Numbered from the stretch's first letter, positions 44,625 to 53,890 are shown. The stretch: DNA of 64,000 bases from Hydrogenophaga sp. (GCF_030656115.1 NZ_JAUSOO010000129.1:62001-126000), one strand, 5' to 3'. Numbers and translations: made by a program. The notes: generated by a model not told the origin, from the sequence alone.

Positions 44625-47600
44625 ATGCTTGCCAACCTCATCAACAACATTGCTTTCCTGGTTGCCTTGGTCGCAGCCGGGCAGATGGCGATTTCCCGTG
44701 CCCACAAGAAGCCGTTGCAAGGCCAGATTGTGCTGGGGCTGCTGTTTGGGGCCGTTGCGTTGCTGGGGATGGCGAACCCGGTGAATCTTTCACCCGGCGT
44801 GTTCTTTGACGGCCGCTCCATTGTGCTGGCGGTGGCGGGCGTGGTGGGCGGCGGTCTGCCCGCAGCGATCGCGGCGGGCGTGGCGGCCGTCTACCGTTAC
44901 CAGTTGGGCGGCAGCGGAGCGGCGGTTGGCATCGCGGTGGTGTTGTTGTCGGCTTTGCTGGGTGTGTTGGCGCGGCAATGGTGGCAGCGGCGCACGCATC
45001 CTCCGCAGGCAGCCGACTACTTTGCGCTCGGCGTGGTGGTGCAACTGATGCAGCTGCTTGTGTTCACCCAAATTCCCAACAACGCGGGTTACCCCTTCAT
45101 CCGGCAAGCCTGGTGGATGCTGCTGCTGTCTTACCCGCTCGCCACCATGCTGCTGTGCATGATGTTCCGGAACTACGAACAGCAGCTGATCGACAAAGAG
45201 ACCCTGCAAGCGGCGCAAGCCGCGCGTACGGCAGAAGAGCACGCGAGCTTGCAGCGGTTTCATGCCTACTTCGACCAGTCCATCGTGGGACTGGCCATCA
45301 CCAGCCTGAACAAGGGTTGGATCGACGTCAACGACGCCCTGTGCACAACGCTGGGCTACACACGGGACGAACTGACCCGCATGACCTGGGCCGACGTGAC
45401 CCACCCGGAGGACCTGGGACCAGACCTGGCCGAGTTCAACCGCATGCTGGCCGGCGAGATCAACGGCTACACCATGGACAAGCGCTTCATCCACAAGGAA
45501 GGTCATGCTGTTTACACACGCCTGGCGGTCAGCCATGTGCGCAAACCGGATGGCAAGCTCGATTACGTGGTCTCTATGGTGGAGGACATCAGCGAGCGGT
45601 ATCGGGCACAGCAGGCGTTGGAAACCGAGCGGGCGCACTTGCACACCCTGGTGAGCACCATTCCCGATCTGATCTGGTTGAAAGATACGAAGGGCCGGTA
45701 TCTCTCGTGCAATCCCGCCGTCGAATTTTTCTTTGGTGCGGCTGAAAGCGAGATCGTTGGCAAACCCGACCACGATTTTGTGCCTGCGGATTTGGCCGAT
45801 TCCTTTCGCCGATACGACCACGCTGCGGTAGCGGCCGACGGACCCACCCGCAACGAGGAATGGGTCACCTATGCCGGTGACGGCCGCCGCGTCCTGCTGG
45901 AGACCACCAGGGTACCGATGCGGACCACGGACGGCCGCTTGGTGGGCGTGCTCGGGATCGGCCACGACATCACGGATCGCACAGAGCATCAGAAGCAACT
46001 CGAACACATCGCCCATTTCGACATCCTGACCGGTCTGCCCAACCGTGCCTTGCTTGCCGACCGTCTGCAGCAGGCCCTGGCCCAGGCGCAGCGCCACCAC
46101 CGGATGCTGGTGGTGGCGTATCTCGATCTGGACGGGTTCAAATCGGTCAACGACCAATACGGCCACGAGGCCGGCGACCATCTGTTGACCGCGTTGTCGG
46201 GCCGCATGAAGCGCGCTTTGCGCGAGAGCGACACGCTGGCGCGTCTGGGTGGCGACGAATTTGTTGCGATTTTTCTGGACCTCCCGAACGTCGAGTCGTC
46301 TGTGCCCCTGCTGACGCGCCTGCTCGCAGCGGCCGGGGAGGTGGTCTACGACAGCGGCCATGCGCTGCGCGTTTCCGCCAGTCTGGGCGTGACCTTTTAT
46401 CCGCAGGCGGAGGAAATTGATGCCGACCAACTGCTGCGCCAAGCCGATCAGGCGATGTACCAGGCCAAGCAGATGGGGAAAAACCGGTACCACTTCTTTG
46501 ATTCCGAAAACGACCGCAGTGTGCGCAGTCACCACGAGCATCTGAAGCGCATCCAGCAGGCACTGGAGGCCAGGGAGTTTGTTCTTTACTACCAGCCAAA
46601 GGTGAACATGCGCACCGGCGAGGTCATGGGCACCGAGGCCTTGATCCGCTGGCAGCACCCCGAGCGCGGCCTGCTGCCGCCTGCGGCGTTTCTGCCGGTG
46701 ATTGCAGACCATCCGCTGGCAATCGCATTGGGCGATTGGGTGCTGGACACCGCCATGTCGCAAATAGAGGCGTGGAAGGCTGCCCACCTGGCGTTGCCGG
46801 TCAGCGTCAATGTCGATGCGATCCAGTTGGCGCAGCCCCATTTTGTTGACCGCTTGCGCCAGCTCATGGCAGCTCACCCGGCGCTGGTGGCTGGCGACCT
46901 GGAACTTGAAGTGCTGGAAACCAGCGCACTGGATGACATTGCCCACGCATCCAGCGTGATTTTGGCCTGTGGCGAGATGGGGGTCGGTTTCGCGCTGGAC
47001 GATTTCGGTACCGGCTATTCGTCGCTGACCTATCTGAAACGTCTGCCGGCCGACTTGCTGAAAATTGACCAGAGCTTCGTGCGCGACATGCTGGACGACC
47101 CAGACGATCTGGCCATTCTGGAGGGGATTCTGGGCCTGTCCAAAGCATTCCAGCGCGGGGTCATCGCCGAAGGCGTGGAAACCCTGGAACACGGGCAACT
47201 GCTGTTGCGCCTGGGTTGCGAATTGGCCCAAGGCTACGCCATCGCCCCACCCATGCCCGCTGAATCCATTCCGGTTTGGCTGGCAACCTGGCGGCCCGAC
47301 CCATCATGGCGGAACCAAGCACCGATCAGCCGCGACGACCTGCCCATTCTGTTTGCCTCGGTCGAGCACCGGGTGTGGATCAAACAGGTGGATGGCTTTG
47401 TTCGGGGTGAGAACGGTACGTGGCCGTCTCTGGAACCAGAGCGGTGCCGCATTGGGCAATGGATGAAGGCCGAGGCCCACGTGCGACAGGTGCATTGCGT
47501 GGCGATCGAGGCCTTGAAGCCTTTGCACCTCGAAATCCATGCACTGGCGGGCGAGTTGATCCGTTTGCAGCAGGACGGGCACCAAGAGGCTGCCGTGGCA

Positions 47601-47696
47601 CAGCTGCCCGAACTGTACCGCTTGCGGGATCGCTTGCTCTCGAACCTCCTGGACATGCTGCGGCCTTCAAACGTTGCAGAAACCGCCGCCGTCTGA
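44625..47696 (+). CDS. GGDEF/EAL c-di-GMP protein with PAS domains and C-terminal CZB zinc domain
   Basis: About 1023 residues. An N-terminal six-helix membrane sensor (about 1-175, 5TMR-LYT-like), two PAS domains (about 205-330 and 335-450), GGDEF with an intact GGDEF motif near residue 541, EAL with TEALIRW near 669, DDFGTGYSS near 790 and EGVET, then a CZB domain (about 915-1010) with the pattern HRVW, RCRIGQW and later His residues that binds zinc in chemoreceptors and the diguanylate cyclase DgcZ. Both catalytic domains look intact, so it could make or degrade c-di-GMP. The ATG at 44625 is preferred to a TTG at 44574. Nearby c-di-GMP users include the Alg44-like protein. Confidence 0.88.
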   Translation: MLANLINNIAFLVALVAAGQMAISRAHKKPLQGQIVLGLLFGAVALLGMANPVNLSPGVFFDGRSIVLAVAGVVGGGLPAAIAAGVAAVYRYQLGGSGAAVGIAVVLLSALLGVLARQWWQRRTHPPQAADYFALGVVVQLMQLLVFTQIPNNAGYPFIRQAWWMLLLSYPLATMLLCMMFRNYEQQLIDKETLQAAQAARTAEEHASLQRFHAYFDQSIVGLAITSLNKGWIDVNDALCTTLGYTRDELTRMTWADVTHPEDLGPDLAEFNRMLAGEINGYTMDKRFIHKEGHAVYTRLAVSHVRKPDGKLDYVVSMVEDISERYRAQQALETERAHLHTLVSTIPDLIWLKDTKGRYLSCNPAVEFFFGAAESEIVGKPDHDFVPADLADSFRRYDHAAVAADGPTRNEEWVTYAGDGRRVLLETTRVPMRTTDGRLVGVLGIGHDITDRTEHQKQLEHIAHFDILTGLPNRALLADRLQQALAQAQRHHRMLVVAYLDLDGFKSVNDQYGHEAGDHLLTALSGRMKRALRESDTLARLGGDEFVAIFLDLPNVESSVPLLTRLLAAAGEVVYDSGHALRVSASLGVTFYPQAEEIDADQLLRQADQAMYQAKQMGKNRYHFFDSENDRSVRSHHEHLKRIQQALEAREFVLYYQPKVNMRTGEVMGTEALIRWQHPERGLLPPAAFLPVIADHPLAIALGDWVLDTAMSQIEAWKAAHLALPVSVNVDAIQLAQPHFVDRLRQLMAAHPALVAGDLELEVLETSALDDIAHASSVILACGEMGVGFALDDFGTGYSSLTYLKRLPADLLKIDQSFVRDMLDDPDDLAILEGILGLSKAFQRGVIAEGVETLEHGQLLLRLGCELAQGYAIAPPMPAESIPVWLATWRPDPSWRNQAPISRDDLPILFASVEHRVWIKQVDGFVRGENGTWPSLEPERCRIGQWMKAEAHVRQVHCVAIEALKPLHLEIHALAGELIRLQQDGHQEAAVAQLPELYRLRDRLLSNLLDMLRPSNVAETAAV

Positions 47697-47778
47697 AGCC
47701 CACAATCCCCGTCCGGACGGACGCTGAGCGCCACTGGTGCGATGTTTGCTTGTGTATCACCCCAACACCAGACACCCC

Positions 47779-49365
47779 ATGCCGCCCCACCGCACCGACC
47801 CTGACACGCCCGCCACCGACTGGCCCGCCCAGGAGCTGCTGCTCATGCGCGAGGTCATGAAGCTGGTGGGCCGCAGCCTGGCGCCGGCTTTTGTGCTGCG
47901 TGAAATGCTGCACCTCATGAGCGAGCTGCTAGGCCTGAACCGGGGCCGCATGGTGCTGGCCGACGACACCGACGCCTCGCCGCGCACGGCGTCGGTGCGC
48001 CACGCCTACGGCCTCACGGCCAAAGAAGTGGCGCGCGGCGTGTTCCAGTGGGGCGAGGGCATCACCGGGCGGGTGCTGGCCAGCGGCCTGCCCGCCATCG
48101 TGCAAGACGTGGACGCCGAGCCGAATTTTCTGTTCCGCACCGTGGCCCGCGCCGACCTGCCGCCGCAAACCGTGGCCTTCATTGCGCTGCCGATCCAGAT
48201 CAACGGCGCCACCGTGGGCGTGCTGGCCTGCCACCGCATCCGCAGCCGCCAGCGCCACCTGAACGACGACCTGGCCGTGCTGCGCCTGCTGGCCACGCTG
48301 GCCGGGCAGCTGTTGCAGCTGGAGCAACTGGTGGCCGAGCAGACGCGCCAGCTGCAAACCCGCAACCAGCAGCTGAGCCGCGCGCTCGACACGCACACCG
48401 CGCGCTACGGCCTCATTGGCCGCTCGCCCGCGCTGCTGCAGGCGCTGGGCGAGCTGGAACGCGTGTCGCAGTCGCAGGCCACGGTGCTGCTGCTGGGCGA
48501 GTCGGGCACCGGCAAAGAGCTGTTTGCCCGCGCCGTGCACCTGGCCAGCGGCCGGCACGCGCAGCCCTTCATCAAGGTGAACTGCTCGGCCATCCCCGAC
48601 ACGCTGTTTGAAAGCGAACTCTTCGGCCACGAGCGCGGTGCCTTCACCGGCGCGAACACGGCCCGCCCCGGCTGGTTCGAGCAGGCCAACGGCGGCACCA
48701 TTTTTCTGGATGAAATCGGCGAACTGCCGCTGGCCATGCAGAGCAAGCTGCTGCGCACCCTGCAAGAGGGCACGCTGGTGCGCCTGGGCGGCCAGCGCGA
48801 GCTGCGCATCGACGTGCGGCTGGTGGCCGCCACCAACCGCGATCTGGCCCGCGAGGTGCAGGCCGGCCGCTTCCGGCAAGACCTGTATTACCGCCTCAAC
48901 GTCATCCCCATCCGCCTGCCCAGCCTGCGCGAGCGCCGCGAAGACGTGCGCGCCCTGGCGCTGCACTTCGTGAGCCGCGCCAACCAGACGCACCAGCGCA
49001 ACGTGTACCTGGCACCCGACGCACTGGCCCGGCTGGAAGCGCACGACTGGCCCGGCAACATCCGCGAGCTGGGCAACCTGATCGAGCGCATCGTGCTGCT
49101 GGCCGACCACACGCTGGTGAGCGCCGCCGCGCTGGAGCGCTTCATGCCGGCCGCCTGGGCGCCGCTGGCCGCGCCCGAAACACCGCCCACGTTGCCCCTG
49201 CCCGCAGGCCTGGTGCGCGAATACCAAAGCGTCCGATCGCACAGCACCCAAACCCTGCAAGACGCCCTGCTGCGCCACCACGGCAACCAAAGCCAGGCCG
49301 CGCAAAGCCTGGGGCTCACGCTGCGGCAGTTTGGCTACCGGTTGAGGAAGGCGGGCTTGCGGTGA
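47779..49365 (+). CDS. Sigma-54-dependent transcriptional activator, GAF-AAA+-Fis
   Basis: A 528-residue enhancer-binding protein. N-terminal GAF domain (about 20-175), a Q-rich linker, AAA+ domain with Walker A GESGTGKE near residue 240, the sigma-54 contact loop GAFTGA near residue 287 and Walker [13 protein letters not shown], then a Fis-type HTH at the C-terminus ([24 protein letters not shown]). The overall form is NifA-like. The ATG at 47779 starts a normal GAF lead-in; a GTG 14 codons upstream is possible. It lies 82 bp after the GGDEF/EAL gene. The only consensus sigma-54 promoter seen in the window is at 54438, which it may control (inference). Confidence 0.9.
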   Translation: MPPHRTDPDTPATDWPAQELLLMREVMKLVGRSLAPAFVLREMLHLMSELLGLNRGRMVLADDTDASPRTASVRHAYGLTAKEVARGVFQWGEGITGRVLASGLPAIVQDVDAEPNFLFRTVARADLPPQTVAFIALPIQINGATVGVLACHRIRSRQRHLNDDLAVLRLLATLAGQLLQLEQLVAEQTRQLQTRNQQLSRALDTHTARYGLIGRSPALLQALGELERVSQSQATVLLLGESGTGKELFARAVHLASGRHAQPFIKVNCSAIPDTLFESELFGHERGAFTGANTARPGWFEQANGGTIFLDEIGELPLAMQSKLLRTLQEGTLVRLGGQRELRIDVRLVAATNRDLAREVQAGRFRQDLYYRLNVIPIRLPSLRERREDVRALALHFVSRANQTHQRNVYLAPDALARLEAHDWPGNIRELGNLIERIVLLADHTLVSAAALERFMPAAWAPLAAPETPPTLPLPAGLVREYQSVRSHSTQTLQDALLRHHGNQSQAAQSLGLTLRQFGYRLRKAGLR

Positions 49366-49442
49366 GGGATTAAAAGGCCGGGCGTCATCAGACTCGCGCA
49401 ATCACTGGATGCGACGACCCGCAGCGAAAGCCCACCGCAGCG

Positions 49443-49725
49443 CTACAGCCTGGCGCCGCCGAAGCCTGGTTTTCTGTGCTGATGGCGAACCACGATGATT
49501 CGGATACCCGGCTCAAGGCTGCGATAGACAACCGAATACGGAAAGACACGCATCGGAAAGACACGACGGCCCTTTGTGGTCAGCGTGCCCAGGCCCGGAT
49601 GCTTCACCAAGAGATTTGCAACGCGCTCAAACTCGTCAAGAAACCGTTGGGCAACCCGCAGGCCTAAAAATCCAAGGCATCCGCCATGTCTTGCACGGCG
49701 CCAGGGTGAAGCGAATACGTCACCT
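49443..49725 (-). pseudogene. RelE/ParE-family toxin, frameshifted
   Basis: Reading from a GTG at 49725, the frame begins VTYSLHPGAVQDMADALDF and stops at TAG (49666-49668). A different frame then continues with the ParE/RelE body (AQRFLDEFERVANLL, RRVFPMRVFPYSVVYRSLE, IIVVRHQHRKPGF) to a stop at 49443. A small deletion near 49670 has removed the residues between the first helix and AQRFL, and broken the frame. It overlaps the antitoxin stop by a few bases, as in intact modules. The toxin is therefore probably inactive. Confidence 0.8.
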
Positions 49726-49947
49726 GACCAGCCTTTGCCGCAGCCGGTTTATGGCATCTTGAGCGGAGACCTCGGCCACCAGGCCCGACGCCAACGATGC
49801 CTCTCTTTGATCCGCTTCCAATGCCCAGGCTTGCTCAACGTCCGGGTCGGTGTCGAGGCTCGCGATGAGACGCTCAGGCAGGTGTGAACGGTCCGCAGGG
49901 GGAAGCTTCAGGACTTCGGCTTCCAGGACTTCAAGGCTGGTGGACAT
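49720..49947 (-). CDS. Addiction-module antitoxin (TIGR02574-like)
   Basis: A 75-residue protein of the 'putative addiction module component' family: MSTSLEVLEAEVLKLPPADRSHLPERLIASLD followed by an acidic VEQAWALEADQRE segment and an Arg-rich tail. Such proteins neutralise RelE/ParE toxins encoded immediately downstream. Here the toxin is frameshifted, so the antitoxin is an orphan unless it acts on another toxin. The ATG at 49947 fits family length. Confidence 0.8.
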   Translation of the reverse strand: MSTSLEVLEAEVLKLPPADRSHLPERLIASLDTDPDVEQAWALEADQREASLASGLVAEVSAQDAINRLRQRLVR

Positions 49948-50139
49948 GGTGATTTCCGACGTGATGGCGCTGAACCAGCCGTAGCTGGCCACACTTGGCG
50001 CCCAGGGCTGGCGGTTTGGGTTGCGCCTGGGGAAGGCGGGATTGTCGTGAAACGCTGGTGTGAAGCTTTGAAGTGAACGCCAGCGCACGCGATTTGTGAC
50101 AGCATCGGTGCCATTCCCCAAGACTGACACCAAGCCGCC

Positions 50140-50358
50140 ATGAAAACCATAGACGAAATGCTGAACCTGGCCTTGCTGACCCCCGACCAGCACCAGCAAA
50201 TCAGCCGCTGGATCGCCCAGGCCGACTCGCCCGACGACATTTTGAAAATGCCACCGCCGCTGTGGCGGGCCATTGAGCGGGCCAGCGCGGTCATGGGCAT
50301 CGACGAAGACCTGATGCGCCCGCCTGCGCTGGATGCCGACGACGTGGTTGGCCGGTAG
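50140..50358 (+). CDS. Hypothetical protein (72 aa)
   Basis: A 72-residue acidic protein (MKTIDEMLNLALLTPDQHQQISRWIAQADSPDDILKMPPPLWRAIERASAVMGID...). Not recognised. No signal peptide or membrane segment is visible; two short amphipathic helices are likely. There is no clear ribosome-binding site. Kept because codon usage and composition look coding and no other gene occupies the space; it may be a chance frame. Confidence 0.5.
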   Translation: MKTIDEMLNLALLTPDQHQQISRWIAQADSPDDILKMPPPLWRAIERASAVMGIDEDLMRPPALDADDVVGR

Positions 50359-50521
50359 ACGGCGCCCCGAGCAGGTTGCAGCCTTCGCCAAAGCACCCCG
50401 CCCACGCAGGGCCAACGGTTGCGCTGGCAGACGCATGCACGCAAACTGCTTGAACTCAGAAGCCGCACAGCGATCCCATCCACGGCCTGTGCCACCACCC
50501 CCTGACTTCAGCGAGGAACCC

Positions 50522-50926
50522 ATGCCCACCCGACAAACGCCCCTCAAACGGCGCGCCCTTTGGTCCATGGCTGGCGCCGCCCTGGTGTTCGCCACGGCCA
50601 CCACGGCGGTGGCGCCCGCCGCCGCCCACCACGGCTGGACGTGGGCCGAAGACGTGAACGCCGAACTCACCGGCACCATCGTTGCCGCCAAGCTCGGCAA
50701 CCCCCACGGCGAACTCACCTTGGCGGCCGACGGCGCCCAGTGGATCGTGGAAGTGGGCCAGCCGTGGCGCAACCAGCGCGCCGGGCTGAAAGACGAGATG
50801 CTGGCCAAGGGCGTGAAGCTCACCGTGTCGGGCCACAAACACACCGACCCCAACAAGCGCGTGTTCAAGGCCGAACGCCTGCTCATCGACGGCAAGACCT
50901 TCGACCTGTACCCCGACCGCAACTGA
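50522..50926 (+). CDS. DUF6152-like secreted protein
   Basis: A 134-residue exported protein. N-terminus MPTRQTPLKRRALWSMAGAALVFATATT resembles a Sec or possibly Tat signal (KRRALW). The mature part begins HHGWTWAEDVNAELTGTI and contains GNPHGELTL and RVFKAERLLIDGKTFDLYPDR, the pattern of the DUF6152 family, small periplasmic proteins of unknown role. GAGGAA precedes the ATG. The DUF-type membrane protein follows 35 bp downstream and probably belongs to the same unit. Confidence 0.75.
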   Translation: MPTRQTPLKRRALWSMAGAALVFATATTAVAPAAAHHGWTWAEDVNAELTGTIVAAKLGNPHGELTLAADGAQWIVEVGQPWRNQRAGLKDEMLAKGVKLTVSGHKHTDPNKRVFKAERLLIDGKTFDLYPDRN

Positions 50927-50961
50927 TCCGCGCACCGCCCAGCCGGATCGTTGAAACCCCC

Positions 50962-51441
50962 ATGGACGCGCTGGCCGCCGCCCTGCAAGACAGCGCGCTA
51001 TCGCAACTGCTGCGCTCGTCCATCTGGCTGTACCCACTGGTCAACACCGGCCATGTGGTCGGCATCGCCCTGCTGTTCGGCGCCATCGTGCCGCTGGACC
51101 TGCGGTTGATGGGGTTCTTCCAGCGCGCACCGCTGGAACACCTTTTGAACACCCTGATCCCGGTGGCCGTCACTGGGCTCGTGCTGGCGCTGTTCACCGG
51201 CTCCCTGCTTTTCGCCACCCGCCCGCTGGACTATGTGGGGGAACCGCTGTTTGGGATCAAGCTGGCGCTGCTGGGCGCGGGCGTGGTCAATGCGCTGGTG
51301 TTGCGGTATTCACCGAGCTGGAAGTGGGTGGGCGGTGCGACGGGTGCGCCGCCGCCGCGGGCCTGGCGGCTGCACGGGCTGCTGTCCATCGTGCTCTGGC
51401 TGGGGGTGATCACTGCGGGCCGCTTGATCGGGTACCGGTAG
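50962..51441 (+). CDS. Small multi-span membrane protein (DUF6644/DUF2214-like)
   Basis: A 159-residue protein with four to five hydrophobic helices (LYPLVNTGHVVGIALLFGAIVPL, LIPVAVTGLVLALFTGSLLFA, GIKLALLGAGVVNALVL, LHGLLSIVLWLGVITAGRLIGY). Hydrophobic spacing with His in the first and last helices recalls heme-coordinating or DUF6644-type membrane proteins usually found beside DUF6152 genes. Function unknown. Confidence 0.7.
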   Translation: MDALAAALQDSALSQLLRSSIWLYPLVNTGHVVGIALLFGAIVPLDLRLMGFFQRAPLEHLLNTLIPVAVTGLVLALFTGSLLFATRPLDYVGEPLFGIKLALLGAGVVNALVLRYSPSWKWVGGATGAPPPRAWRLHGLLSIVLWLGVITAGRLIGYR

Positions 51442-51525
51442 GGCCATGGTCGAGGCGATGGGTCACCAAGAGGCACAAGGATGGACCCTATTTTTGGGCG
51501 GGGGGTGCAGATTCACCTGCAAGGC

Positions 51526-52008
51526 TTAATCCACCCGCAGCACCTCAAACTGCTGTCGGATGGAAGCGACCTGCATCGACACCTCATCACCCTCGCATTT
51601 GCCCAGCATGGCCCTGCCCAAAGGGGCTTCACTGCTGATGACCTGAACGGACTGAGCGCCGCTGACCAACTGCATGTTGCCCCCACCGGGACCGAGAAAG
51701 AGCTGTTGCTGCTTATCGTCGGCATCAACCAGGCATACCAGCGCGCCGAGCGGTATGCCTTTGCTGGCGTCATAAGGGCGCGGGTGGAATTGGCGCCAAT
51801 GGGCCATCGCCTGGCGGATGGCTTCGGCGCGACGGGCTTGCCCGGTGGCCAGGTAGGCGGCTTCGAGCCCCAAGGTGTCGTATTTGTTTTCGGCGATGTT
51901 CTCTTCGTGCGTCGCCGTTTCATGGGCCGCCCGCACCGCTTGCTCGGCTTGCAGCAGGTCTTCGGCGAGCCGTTCCAGCACCTGCTGCTGCAGCGAGAAT
52001 TTATCCAT
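51526..52008 (-). CDS. GreA/GreB-family elongation factor-like protein
   Basis: A 160-residue protein. The N-terminal half is a helical hairpin (KFSLQQQVLERLAEDLLQAEQAVRAAHETATHEENIAENKYDTLGLEAAYLATGQARRAEAI); the C-terminal half is a GreA/B FKBP-like domain (GALVCLVDADDKQQQLFLGPGGGNMQLV, EAPLGRAMLGKCEGDEVSM). True Gre factors rescue backtracked RNA polymerase with two acidic residues at the coiled-coil tip; here the tip region differs, so it may be a Gre-like modulator. The ATG at 52008 fits; the longer reading is not family-like. Confidence 0.8.
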   Translation of the reverse strand: MDKFSLQQQVLERLAEDLLQAEQAVRAAHETATHEENIAENKYDTLGLEAAYLATGQARRAEAIRQAMAHWRQFHPRPYDASKGIPLGALVCLVDADDKQQQLFLGPGGGNMQLVSGAQSVQVISSEAPLGRAMLGKCEGDEVSMQVASIRQQFEVLRVD

Positions 52009-52088
52009 GGTGAAAGGTAGCGATGTAATCGGCCCGCCCGTGCCGCGAAGCGGCAACCTTCAGTTGTGTGTCTGTTTGGGCCAGAAGG

Positions 52089-52562
52089 TTAGGCGGTATT
52101 GCCTCGCTGACCTTGATGGCTCGGTTCAGCACGACTTTTGACTCTCGGCGGAATGTACACATACTTTTCTTGATTCGACTTCTTGCGCTTCCGATCAGGC
52201 CAATCACAACTACCGCAGTCGCAGCAGCTCACAAAGTCGAAAAACCGAGAAAGGCTTCGCCCACTGGAGAGATCAAACCCACAGCCCTCCGGCGCATCGC
52301 ATCCCAAATCGCAATCTCCACGCTGCGATCTGAAAGGTCGACGCGGTCGATCTGAATATCGACGATGTGCCACCCCGCATCTGTAAGTTCTCTCCCGCAA
52401 TAACAAAAGCCCGCCAATGACACCGTGGCGACGCACTGCGCGATAACCAAGCGCAGAGCAACTTGCGCACCCGGTGTGCATGCTGTAGGCGCAGCGAAAA
52501 CCCTTGTAAGGCGAAACGTATCGCTGATAAAAGCGAATGACTGCAAGTGCAAGTCGGCGCAT
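52089..52562 (-). CDS. YidD-like membrane protein insertion efficiency factor with Cys-rich C-terminal extension
   Basis: 157 residues. The first ~65 match YidD: RRLALAVIRFYQRYVSPYKGFRCAYSMHTGCASCSALGYRAVRRHG, with the conserved cysteines. YidD assists membrane-protein insertion with YidC. The remainder is an extension with about ten more cysteines (CDLGCD, CCDCGSCD) and a basic tail, absent from the 70-85 residue housekeeping YidD. It is not in an rpmH-rnpA-yidC context. The ATG at 52562 is chosen over a TTG two codons earlier. It may be an accessory paralogue that binds metal (inference). Confidence 0.78.
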   Translation of the reverse strand: MRRLALAVIRFYQRYVSPYKGFRCAYSMHTGCASCSALGYRAVRRHGVIGGLLLLRERTYRCGVAHRRYSDRPRRPFRSQRGDCDLGCDAPEGCGFDLSSGRSLSRFFDFVSCCDCGSCDWPDRKRKKSNQEKYVYIPPRVKSRAEPSHQGQRGNTA

Positions 52563-52728
52563 ACCCAATGATGTTTAACGAATGAAAGAGGCTTCCCCGT
52601 CCCGAACGAGCCGCGCACCCTGAGGCTTGCGGTTAACGGTAACTGAGTGCCACGATGGGCAGCTTGAACTTTTGGCAAGCCGAAACTTCGTTTGCATCAA
52701 CTCACTCGTTTTGTGGAAGGGGAAGTAC

Positions 52729-53284
52729 ATGACCACCATTGTCACCATCGGAATCGATCTCGCCTTGCCTGATCGGCATGGAAGCTTGCTCCGGTGCCCA
52801 CCACTGGGCACGCGAGTTCCAGAAGTTCGACCACACCGTGCGCCTGATGGCGCCCAAGTTCGTCACCCCCTACCGCCTCTCGGGCAAGCGCGGCAAAAAT
52901 GATGCAGCCGATGCCGCCGCCATCTGCGATGGCCGTTACCCGGCCCAACATGCGCTTTGTGCCCATCAAGTCGGTCGAGCAACAAGGCCAGCTGCTGGTA
53001 CACCGCGCCCGCCAGTTCTGCGCCTGGCTCGGGCTGGTGCCCGGGCAGTACAGCTCGGCGACAAGCAGCGCCTGGGGCGCATCACCAAGGCGGGTGACCC
53101 GTACCTGCGCAGCCTGCTGGTCATGAACAAGACCAACCCCCGGCAAGTCCCTGTGAGCCGCTGGGCGCGTGGCCTGGCCGAGCGGCGCAGTTATTGGCGC
53201 TCGGTGGTGGCCGTGGCGGCCAAGAACGCACGCCTGTGCTGGGCGGTGCTGCAGCGTGGGGAGGGGTTCAAGATGCCGACTTGA
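52729..53284 (+). pseudogene. IS110-family transposase remnant
   Basis: Segments of an IS110 DEDD transposase lie in order but in several frames: MTTIVTIGIDLA; CLIGMEACSGAHHWAREFQKF through GKNDAADAAAIC (the DEDD RNase H-like domain); AVTRPNMRFVPIKSVEQQGQLLVHRARQ; WLGLVPGQYSS; GDKQRLGRITKAGDPYLRSLL; RWARGLAERRSYWRS to the stop. At least three frameshifts and several internal deletions are evident, and most of the middle is missing. IS110 elements lack terminal inverted repeats, so the ends cannot be placed exactly. Confidence 0.85.
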
Positions 53285-53377
53285 ACCGCGCCCACTTCAG
53301 GAATCCGAAAGAGATGTCACCACAGATCAAACCGTCCGCCGCGTGAAGGCTTGAAAGTTGATGTGCAAAGGTTGGGC

Positions 53378-53428
53378 GTCAAGTTCCGCCTGTTTATCCA
53401 GCGTGTTTATGAACAGGCGGAACTTGAC
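53378..53428. repeat. 17-bp perfect inverted repeat with 17-bp spacer
   Basis: GTCAAGTTCCGCCTGTT (53378-53394) and its exact reverse complement (53412-53428). It lies between the IS110 remnant and the VapC-like gene. On the minus strand it could end VapC transcription, though no T run follows. Confidence 0.7.
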
Positions 53429-53461
53429 ACAAAAGCCGCTCCGCCTTTTTCAATCAGAACC

Positions 53462-53890
53462 TCAACCCTCAAATTCCCAAGGGTTCACCACAACCAAGCG
53501 GCTGATGTGTTCAAAGTCTGCGGTGTTGCGTGTGGCCAGTGTCAGGCCATGCGCCAATGCAATGGCAGCAATTTGCGCGTCCTCGGTGCTGATGGGCCTG
53601 CCCATGCGGGTGCGGTTTGCCACGGTTTGGGCGTAGTGGCTGGCGGCGGCTTCGTCAAACGGCAGGCAACGGCCCTGTAGCTCGGTGTCAAACATGGTCT
53701 GTGCGGCGTGGGTCAGGCCCGCTTGCCGTTGTCCCGCGGGCATCAGGGCCAGCCCCAGTTCAATTTCAGCGCGGGCGATGGCGCTGGTGTAGGTATTTGC
53801 CGGGTTTTGTGCATCCAGCCAGGCCACCACTTGGGCGGCGGGTTGCGGCCGCATGAACTCCGACAAAACGTTGGTATCCAGCAGCATCAT
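53462..53890 (-). CDS. PIN-domain toxin, VapC/FitB-like
   Basis: A 142-residue PIN-domain ribonuclease. The N-terminal MLLDTNVLSEFMRP carries the first catalytic Asp (D5), ARAEIELGL the conserved Glu, and the C-terminal TEDAQIAAIALAHGLTLATRNTADF the remaining acidic residues with the typical NTADF end. The layout and RP motif are closest to FitB. The start overlaps the antitoxin stop by 4 bp. It appears intact, so with the upstream FitA-like gene this is probably a functional toxin-antitoxin pair. Confidence 0.92.
   Translation of the reverse strand: MMLLDTNVLSEFMRPQPAAQVVAWLDAQNPANTYTSAIARAEIELGLALMPAGQRQAGLTHAAQTMFDTELQGRCLPFDEAAASHYAQTVANRTRMGRPISTEDAQIAAIALAHGLTLATRNTADFEHISRLVVVNPWEFEG

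Noticed and set aside
47779..49365. Assignment of the sigma-54 activator as NorR
   Set aside because: No flavorubredoxin or NO reductase target is present, and the palindrome at 54300 has inner half-sites GACA-N3-TGTC rather than the NorR GTCA-N3-TGAC pattern I recall.
52600..53300. A complete insertion sequence
   Set aside because: The transposase is broken by several frameshifts and deletions, and ends cannot be defined; it is scored as a remnant.
53371..53437. An integron attC site
   Set aside because: The 17-bp arms are perfectly complementary without the unpaired bases and the RYYYAAC/GTTRRRY boxes of attC, and no integrase or cassette array is seen.
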